Source: Tubulanus polymorphus (taxonomy: Eukaryota > Nemertea > Palaeonemertea > Tubulaniformes > Tubulanidae). From it: a DNA stretch of 64,000 bases. Every line of letters begins with the position of its first letter. The stretch's first letter is position 1. The translations under genes were made by a program, and so were the position numbers. Below the pieces are notes generated by a model, which was given only the letters and a program-made list of their open reading frames with translations, was not told where the DNA came from and made no database searches. The stretch is taken from the NCBI RefSeq assembly GCF_964204645.1, contig NC_134033.1:8282231-8346230 (forward strand), in the 5' to 3' direction. This document shows positions 60,101 to 64,000 of this stretch, piece by piece.

Positions 60101-63100
60101 AGACTGGTCCGAAATCTCGTGATATTCCAATTCCATTTCCTCCTCAAACCCCTTGGAATTAGAATGAGAACTTTTTTAATGGGATGTAATGTCACTAGGA
60201 GGCCGCTATTTTGTAGACAGCTGAAATAACCAATGATCACACAAGCCCAGAACAACTGTTCAAACGAGTGCCAAATGGGCCAAGCCTGTTTGACCCGACC
60301 AAAACCATCGGACGAATGTTAGCACGGGACAAATGATTGCATTTCAATTGCAACTGGTAACACCGGAAATGACCCATTTCACTTTGTTTTAGCATTGTCT
60401 AGTATTGAGTGAGCAGTTTGCATGTGAGCGCGCTCTCTAATTAGGCTCATACCTAATTAGGCTCGAGCTTGATCCGTCCAATTTGGCCCGGGCAAAATTT
60501 TCCCCATGTGATCATCGCTACTGGAGTACTGGTAGATGATATCATCTATACGTGCAGATGAATATTACACAGTCTGTTTATGTAGTGGACGATTATTACT
60601 CAACTCCAGCAATATTAGCTTGCAGTTTAGAGTTTAAACATGTCATTGAAACGTTCTGGAGCTCGATCCATAATTGAGGCTACAGAACTAAGATGGTCTT
60701 AAGGCTGGCTTATGTCGACAAGCAACGCGACGCCTACCGACTCCTACCGACGCAACTGAGAGCAACCGCGATCGCAGCCCAGCTTATGTCGACTGCGCTC
60801 CGATTCGCAGCAACTGAGGCCGACTAGCGGGATATGAGCAGTTGCTTCCCTGCTTATGTCGGTTGCGATTACTAGTAACTGCAACGGCTCAAATAGTCAC
60901 GTGATAAGCATTTTGAGAATAAATTTGAGTTATTAGGAAATATATTTCTATTAGAACAAAGCTATTTCTTGAAGACTTGATCTTTCTGATTCTGTTTTGA
61001 ATACAACGTGCTAGCGACATCATATAAAAATGGCCGCTCACACCATAATTCTACCAATTTCGTTTCTAGATCTTCGGTCTAGTCCTCTGCCGTGCTGAAG
61101 GTTTGGTTTACGTTTTGAACTATACTTGAATTTGAAAGTTTATGACTAATTACAAATGACGCTAACTAGCGGTGATAATTTGTACGATGTATATGCGGTC
61201 TCTCATTGGCTGGAACCCCTGCGCTCAGTTCCGTCGCGTCGCAGATGAGCTTATGTCGGCTGCGATCGAAAGCAACTGTCCGCCTACCGTAGGCCGGAGT
61301 AGAACATGGGCAACTAGCCGGATACGGCTTGCGACGAGTCGGTAGGCGTCGGGTTGCCGTCGCAAACCGGCTTATGTCGAACCGATAGAGCAGCAACTGG
61401 CGGCCTCTCTTAGGCCGCTAGTTGCTGCTAATCGGTGATAAACCCAGTTGCGTCGGTAGGCGTCGCATTGCTTGTTGACATAAACCAGCCTTTAAACTGC
61501 TCTTAAGCCATGACTATGGAACCAATCCCTGTACACTGTTCGTACATTGGGCTTATTTGTGATTGAATTTATGGGCAATTTAGGCTTGGCCTACTTATTG
61601 GTTTTTGGTCAATCACTAGGCAATGCAAAGTATGATTTCTTTTGTCAGCTACTGACGACTACTAAATAATGATGATAAAAATGTGGATCTAGAAATAAAT
61701 TGCAATCCGAATCACTGTTCATAAAACGCCTTGAATATCTCCTAACAGATTTTCTTTACTGACCACTGCCCACCCAAACTCCTCATTCAAAATTTCAGGC
61801 CCGTAGCCAAGGGTAGTGCAACAGATGTACGGAGCCAAGGCCAACATTTTTTCAAACATAAGAAAATAAACTACTGACATGTATTTAAACAAGTTAGAAA
61901 AAAGTGTGCCCCACCAGAACAGCCTCAGAAAGTGATTATCTTTTAAACATTTTATTGTGTAGCTTACAAGAGATAGGAACTTCCCTGAATCACCGAATTG
62001 CCTAAGTGCTGAATTCAGTTGGATTCAGTTCAATTCAGTTTTATTGATGGGACATTTTTAGGGCTGTAGTGAAGGTATTTCTCAGTGCATTTTAAAACAT
62101 GTTGGTGAATTTATCATCCGCAGATTAGAATATGTTATTCTGTTACCTGTTAGGACTAATATTTTATATACATGTATAGATATATTAGTTCATGCGACAG
62201 CCCATGATGGCATAAAAACAATGTATTTAGTGCAGCAGGGAGAATTTTCCCTAAGGTAATTTGTTTTTTTTTAAATCAAGCAGTTGCTTAGAGTGGACTT
62301 ATTACCCAACACAAATGTAGTGTTATCTAACCGTCAATCATTACAAAGTATCTAGATTTGAAATTCGGATCATCCTTCATTCTCAGACTTTGCATTTATT
62401 TGGCTACTATTCAAAAACCGTTCACGTTTTCAGCACTCTCAATATCCATTTTTCACCTAAGTCACAGAAGTCCACTTTTCGTAAAAATGTGCAGAACAGG
62501 CCTGGCTATGGGCTTAAAATACTGTATATGATATCCCTTATTAGCATTGAGAATATAGGCACTTGATTGAATTCATTTTAAAATGTCTCTTTTTGAATTT
62601 CTAGAAATCTCAAAATTGCCAGATTATTTATGAGATAACTTGGTGGGCAGAACTAAAATAAGCTTTTAAGTCTAGTTGTGCACTTAATTTTGGATTTGAA
62701 TTCAACTCACAATATGCCTTTGGGTTGCATCAAATCATTGTATCATTTATATTTTATTTTTTCCTTATTTCAGGGTAAAATTGGTGTTCCAGGTTATCCA
62801 GGTGTCAATGGCATTCCTGTAAGCTTTGACTGAACAGTATTCTGTAAAATCATTGCATAGTTGAATTAGTTTATATTATTCCCTTTTGCATCTATTTTAG
62901 GGTTTGACTGGTCCAACAGGACCACGTGGTACACCTGGAAAAGATGGTTGTAATGGAACAAAGGTAGATATATTTCAACCATGAGTTAGGACCATGTTGT
63001 TGAAATGGGACCTGAATCTGGTTTTGACATGCTTTTTTCCTTAATTAGAAATGAGCTTAAGATTTGACTGATTTTTTTGGGTTTTTATTTACTTATGATC

Positions 63101-64000
63101 AAATGTTTTCCACGTTTTTTTTTTTCAAGGGAGATCCAGGTCTGCCTGGTGGAGCTGGTGTATCTGGGCCTCGTGGTGACCCAGGTCCAGTCGGCCCCAA
63201 AGGTTCTAAAGGTGAACCTGCTCTTGCACAACAAGGAACCAAAGGACTAAAGGTAATGAAATATGGAGAATTCTATCCTTTCAGCCTTTTATATTTCGAA
63301 TACAGGTACATAGTAAGGCATGTCATTTTTCACAAATTCCATTTTAAAGAGTTCTTTTTCTTAACCATTAGACTTCATAAAGTCATTGTATACACATATC
63401 TTATTTTACTTCCAGGGTGAATCCGGTCGTGATGGAAGACCAGGGCCCCCGGTAAGTAATTTTTATATCAAACCTTTTATCCAGTTCCATGATTAGGAAT
63501 TTACTCTGAATTAAAGTAAGTTTCATTTTGAATTGCCAGCCAGTCATTAAGTCAAATTAAACTCAAATCTGTGGGACTGGGTGCAACTGAATTACCATAG
63601 ATAAGGTTTAACTTAAGTTACATAGTTTCATTTTGAATCACTTGTAGTTTTTAAGTCAAATTTAAACCCCAAACTGTGGGACAGAGTTAATAATGAATTA
63701 ACATAGGCCTACTGGTACTCACAAGGTTGGATCCAGAGCCAGCTTCTCGTGGTTATTCCTGTAAGAAAGGGCTTTGTGAGATGGCAAGACACCTGTATCA
63801 AAGACGAGTGCCATAGGTGTGGAAACATTTTCATTTTGAAAAATTAGATTAATTATAACAATTTAAGTCATTCTGGCAAGTTTGCACCAAAATGTTTTTG
63901 AAATCCCAAAAAAAAGATAATGATAACCTTTGATGAGGTAGCAAAAAATTGAAAAATTGAAATTTCTAGGGATGCTTAGGAAACCTCAATACCTGCTTCT
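33003..64000 (+). CDS. COL4A2: Collagen IV alpha2-like chain, gene overview (5' part, 8 exons)
   Basis: Partner chain of the minus-strand collagen; in known animals it contributes one chain per basement-membrane heterotrimer. Seen: a long signal peptide split over two exons, a 7S segment [17 protein letters not shown] that resembles the CSG...C...EKG-x-RG pattern of vertebrate alpha2, the GCNGTK hallmark, and Gly-X-Y repeats with an interruption (EPALAQQ) where alpha2 chains also have one. Coding pieces: 33003-33103, 33306-33354, 38937-38984, 42644-42778, 62774-62818, 62901-62963, 63130-63252 and 63416-63451 (195 codons, frame continuous). Intron 4 is about 20 kb. The gene continues beyond the window; NC1 is not seen. 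Alpha2 class is likely, not proven. Confidence 0.92.
33306..33354 (+). CDS. COL4A2: alpha2-like exon 2: signal-peptide core
   Basis: 49 bp: the first base completes a Trp codon, then [16 protein letters not shown]. The hydrophobic core is followed by a polar c-region with cleavage likely after TNA, exactly at the exon border. Acceptor TTTTTGCAG and donor GTAAGT, ending in phase 0. The minus-strand partner has its whole signal peptide in one exon. Confidence 0.85.
36727..37085 (+). repeat. Repeat cluster (ACTGACTGCTAC units)
   Basis: Units with CTGACTGCTACcnnCAGGATTCAAA occur near 36738, 36975 and 37038, with ACACATGAACCC and GACCAGT following in the first two. Between the first two lies about 150 bp of different sequence with a hammerhead-like motif, apparently inserted. 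Confidence 0.55.
36808..36961 (+). mobile_element. Possible Penelope-like element fragment with hammerhead-like core
   Basis: CTGATGA at 36824-36830, a 7 bp stem GGCTGTT/AACAGCC with loop AGTC, then GAAA at 36850-36853 reproduce the hammerhead ribozyme core apart from one extra U. The following TTCATAATAATAAATTTG and AGTGTTGGATTTCTTCATTT resemble the ends of Penelope-like retroelements, which are known to carry such motifs. No reverse transcriptase is present; the call is tentative. Confidence 0.4.
37250..37651 (+). other. Unexplained open frame with possible BH3-like segment
   Basis: 133 open codons. The second half, after a strong acceptor-like tract (CCCCCCACCCCCGCAG ending at 37459), reads [20 protein letters not shown] then HSVARKL. 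By eye this aligns without gaps to the BH3-to-helix-3 segment of BOK-type Bcl-2 proteins (C...L-x-hydrophobic-x-x-E-hydrophobic-E...Y-x-x-VAR-x-L), but the diagnostic Gly-Asp is Cys-Gln and no BH1 or BH2 follows. No good donor is visible. An exon relic or chance similarity. Confidence 0.2.
38937..38984 (+). CDS. COL4A2: alpha2-like exon 3: 7S cysteines
   Basis: 16 codons, [16 protein letters not shown], with two cysteines before the first Gly-X-Y triplets. Acceptor TTTTTCAG, donor GTATGT, phase 0. It is the counterpart of the 60 bp 7S exon of the minus-strand gene, with two cysteines instead of four, as in the alpha2 versus alpha1 contrast of vertebrates. Confidence 0.9.
38985..42643 (+). other. 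alpha2-like intron 3
   Basis: 3.7 kb. An open-frame-rich patch at 39425-39882 lacks any recognised domain on either strand. Low-complexity GATCCnGG phrases occur, but no identified element. Confidence 0.65.
42644..42778 (+). CDS. COL4A2: alpha2-like exon 4: first triple-helical block
   Basis: 45 codons, fifteen perfect triplets from [16 protein letters not shown] through [10 protein letters not shown] to GPKGDR. Acceptor TTTACAG, donor GTATGT, phase 0. Same length and phase as exon 3 of the divergent partner. A 20 kb intron follows. Confidence 0.96.
44324..45418. mobile_element. MITE family E, copy 1 (split by family B)
   Basis: Starts GGCTTATGTTGACAAGCAAC and ends with its complement (GTTTGTCAACATAAGCCAGCC). 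It contains many subterminal CGACGCCTACCGAC and GCAACTG repeats. Without the inserted 44375-44701 element it is about 770 bp, matching the opposite-oriented copy at 60699-61495. Confidence 0.75.
44375..44701 (+). mobile_element. MITE family B nested in family E
   Basis: Inverted ends TAGCCGCGATCACACAAG and, at the right, TGTGATCGCGGCTTA. The interior has repeated TTTGGCCCGGGCCAAAT phrases and GAATTGCAACTGGTACCGG. About 327 bp, non-coding. Family E sequence on both sides (GATTAGCAG left, GAGAGGCCGCCAGTTGCTGC right) joins smoothly in the uninterrupted copy at 61.4 kb. Confidence 0.8.
45636..45740 (+). mobile_element. MITE family C, partial copy
   Basis: Begins TAAGCCACATTCACATGACG, then TAGACCGGTCTAAATTTGGT and TTTAGACCAGACCAAGC. 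Only about 105 bp resembles the 29.6 kb copy. Confidence 0.5.
47175..47530 (+). repeat. Interspersed repeat starting AGTCCCAGCGGGC
   Basis: Reads AAGTCCCAGCGGGCTATTGC, a GTCCGTCC run, then CAGATGGCCGACTGGCAGCC and CAAGATGGCCG. It is the plus-strand counterpart of the end of the 16770-18446 repeat. Non-coding. Confidence 0.65.
54372..54657 (-). mobile_element. tRNA-derived SINE, about 285 bp, complete-looking
   Basis: On the minus strand the head reads GTGGCTTAGTGGTAGAGTGC (A box) and GTGTTCGAACCCCGGC (B box), a tRNA-like start. The 3' end is GGCGCTATATAAGCACTAAT followed by an (ATT)n tail, a tail type common in SINEs mobilised by CR1/L2-like LINEs. Plus-strand open frames across it are artefacts. 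Confidence 0.85.
54769..55145 (+). mobile_element. MITE family A, copy 2
   Basis: TAGCCACGTTCACACTAG to CTAGTGTGAACGCAGCTTA, about 377 bp, matching 29155-29555 along its length, including CAGCCAGTTACGTTCA and TAAGCCGCGAATAGGCCTCG. It is a little more eroded near the left end. Confidence 0.75.
56270..56655 (+). mobile_element. MITE family B, strongly diverged copy
   Basis: Shares GGTGCCGAATG, GGCCAAATTTGCCC, TTTGACCTGGGCCAGATC and a TGTGATCAT end with other family B copies; contains an extra GTGATTACTCCA repeat. Boundaries approximate. Confidence 0.4.
56740..57230 (+). mobile_element. Possible LINE 3' end remnant
   Basis: An open stretch ending [16 protein letters not shown] and DCCNKN plus stop resembles the last helix of LINE ORF2 proteins (KxAKFI). 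It is followed by a short AT-rich 3' UTR with AATAAA at 57210-57215. Upstream resemblance is weak, so this is tentative. Confidence 0.35.
59169..60003 (-). pseudogene. Decayed LINE ORF2 C-terminus with 3' UTR and (ATTC)n tail
   Basis: On the minus strand: [30 protein letters not shown], then [45 protein letters not shown] and the zinc-binding end [19 protein letters not shown], finishing before a stop at 59322-59324. This is the order typical of the C-terminus of CR1/RTE-type non-LTR retrotransposons. At least two frame breaks (one at a T run near 59800, one near 59650) and one in-frame TAA show it is dead. The element ends in an ATTC repeat near 59170. Confidence 0.85.
60225..60520 (+). mobile_element. 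MITE family B, copy
   Basis: From ACCAATGATCACACAAGCCC to TGTGATCATCGCTA, with GAGTGCCAAATGGGCC, CAATTGCAACTGGTAACACC, GCATTGTCTAGTATTGAGTG and TTTGGCCCGGGCAAAATTTT. Same orientation as the 44.4 kb copy. Confidence 0.7.
60699..61495. mobile_element. MITE family E, copy 2 (uninterrupted, opposite orientation)
   Basis: TTAAGGCTGGCTTATGTCGA at the left and TTGACATAAACCAGCCTTTA at the right form the inverted ends, with many internal GACGCCTACCGAC repeats. About 797 bp. It is the reverse complement of the 44324-45418 copy and lacks the family B insertion. Confidence 0.8.
62774..62818 (+). CDS. COL4A2: alpha2-like exon 5
   Basis: 15 codons, [15 protein letters not shown]. Acceptor TTATTTCAG, donor GTAAGC, phase 0. 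Matches the 45 bp exon of the partner gene in size, phase and place in the chain. Confidence 0.95.
62901..62963 (+). CDS. COL4A2: alpha2-like exon 6: 7S N-glycosylation hallmark
   Basis: 21 codons, [13 protein letters not shown] then KDGCNGTK, the conserved 7S cysteine and N-glycosylation sequon of type IV chains. Acceptor CTATTTTAG, donor GTAGAT, phase 0. The preceding intron is 82 bp. Confidence 0.96.
63130..63252 (+). CDS. COL4A2: alpha2-like exon 7 with alpha2-type interruption
   Basis: 41 codons from [16 protein letters not shown] through GPKGSKG to the interruption EPALAQQ and GTKGLK. Contains an RGD tripeptide (PRGDPG). The acceptor TTTTTCAAG sits right after a long T tract; donor GTAATG, phase 0. 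Vertebrate alpha2 chains also break Gly-X-Y just after this KGEP motif. Confidence 0.94.
63416..63451 (+). CDS. COL4A2: alpha2-like exon 8
   Basis: 12 codons, [12 protein letters not shown], four perfect triplets. Acceptor TTACTTCCAG, donor GTAAGT, phase 0. This is the last exon I can see; the next 549 bp hold none. Confidence 0.93.
63452..64000 (+). other. alpha2-like intron 8 (to window edge)
   Basis: 549 bp with no exon. Contains two related segments with GTTTCATTTTGAAT and AACTGTGGGAC (near 63518 and 63628), a small duplication. Confidence 0.7.

Larger units (their letters stand above)
42779..62773 (+). other. alpha2-like intron 4, about 20 kb
   Basis: The largest intron of the window. 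It holds MITEs (families A, B, C and E, one pair nested), an AGTCCCAGCGGGC repeat (47175-47530), a SINE (54372-54657), LINE remnants (56740-57230 and 59169-60003) and long plain AT-rich stretches (42.8-44.3, 45.8-47.1, 47.6-54.3, 57.3-59.1 and 61.5-62.7 kb) in which I found no exon. Confidence 0.75.

Overview
The window is animal nuclear DNA: spliced genes with short exons, canonical GT-AG introns and introns full of mobile-element debris. It holds the 5' halves of two collagen type IV genes arranged head to head. Reading outward from about 32.4 kb, an alpha1-like chain runs on the minus strand (start codon at 31861, 18 exons recognised, leaving the window at base 1). An alpha2-like chain runs on the plus strand (start codon at 33003, 8 exons recognised, leaving the window after 63451). 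Both begin with a signal peptide and a short cysteine-rich 7S segment and continue into Gly-X-Y repeats. No NC1 domain lies inside the window, so the 3' halves of both genes are outside it.

The start codons are 1,141 bp apart. The interval between them has CpG-rich flanks with CCAAT and GC boxes and an AT-rich middle, and is the likely divergent promoter. In known animals the two chains assemble in the endoplasmic reticulum into heterotrimers, are secreted and build the basement-membrane network; a shared promoter gives balanced output. The first collagenous exons of the two genes match in order, length and phase (135, 45 and 63 bp), so they are anciently duplicated copies.

Layout: 1-31861 alpha1-like gene, with compact exon clusters at 18.5-20.8 kb and 23.2-26.5 kb and long introns at 26.5-31.8, 13.7-18.5, 7.5-13.5 and 2.8-7.3 kb. 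31862-33002 promoter interval. 33003-63451 alpha2-like gene, whose fourth intron alone is about 20 kb (42779-62773). I see no complete second gene nested in the introns. They carry several MITE-like families with inverted ends (some nested), tRNA-derived SINE sequence, decayed 3' ends of non-LTR retrotransposons, a possible Penelope-like fragment with a hammerhead-like core, and a satellite of about 152 bp whose units carry a CTCF-like core.

Organism: the repeat vocabulary (phrases such as AGGCCTAC, ACAAGAGGCCCATGGGCC and the tRNA-SINE tail GCGCTATATAAGCACTAATT) suggests a marine invertebrate, perhaps a lophotrochozoan, but the sequence alone does not settle the phylum. Exon boundaries were worked out by hand from reading frame, Gly-X-Y register and splice signals; frame is continuous across every junction. 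Transcription starts and UTR limits cannot be fixed from sequence.
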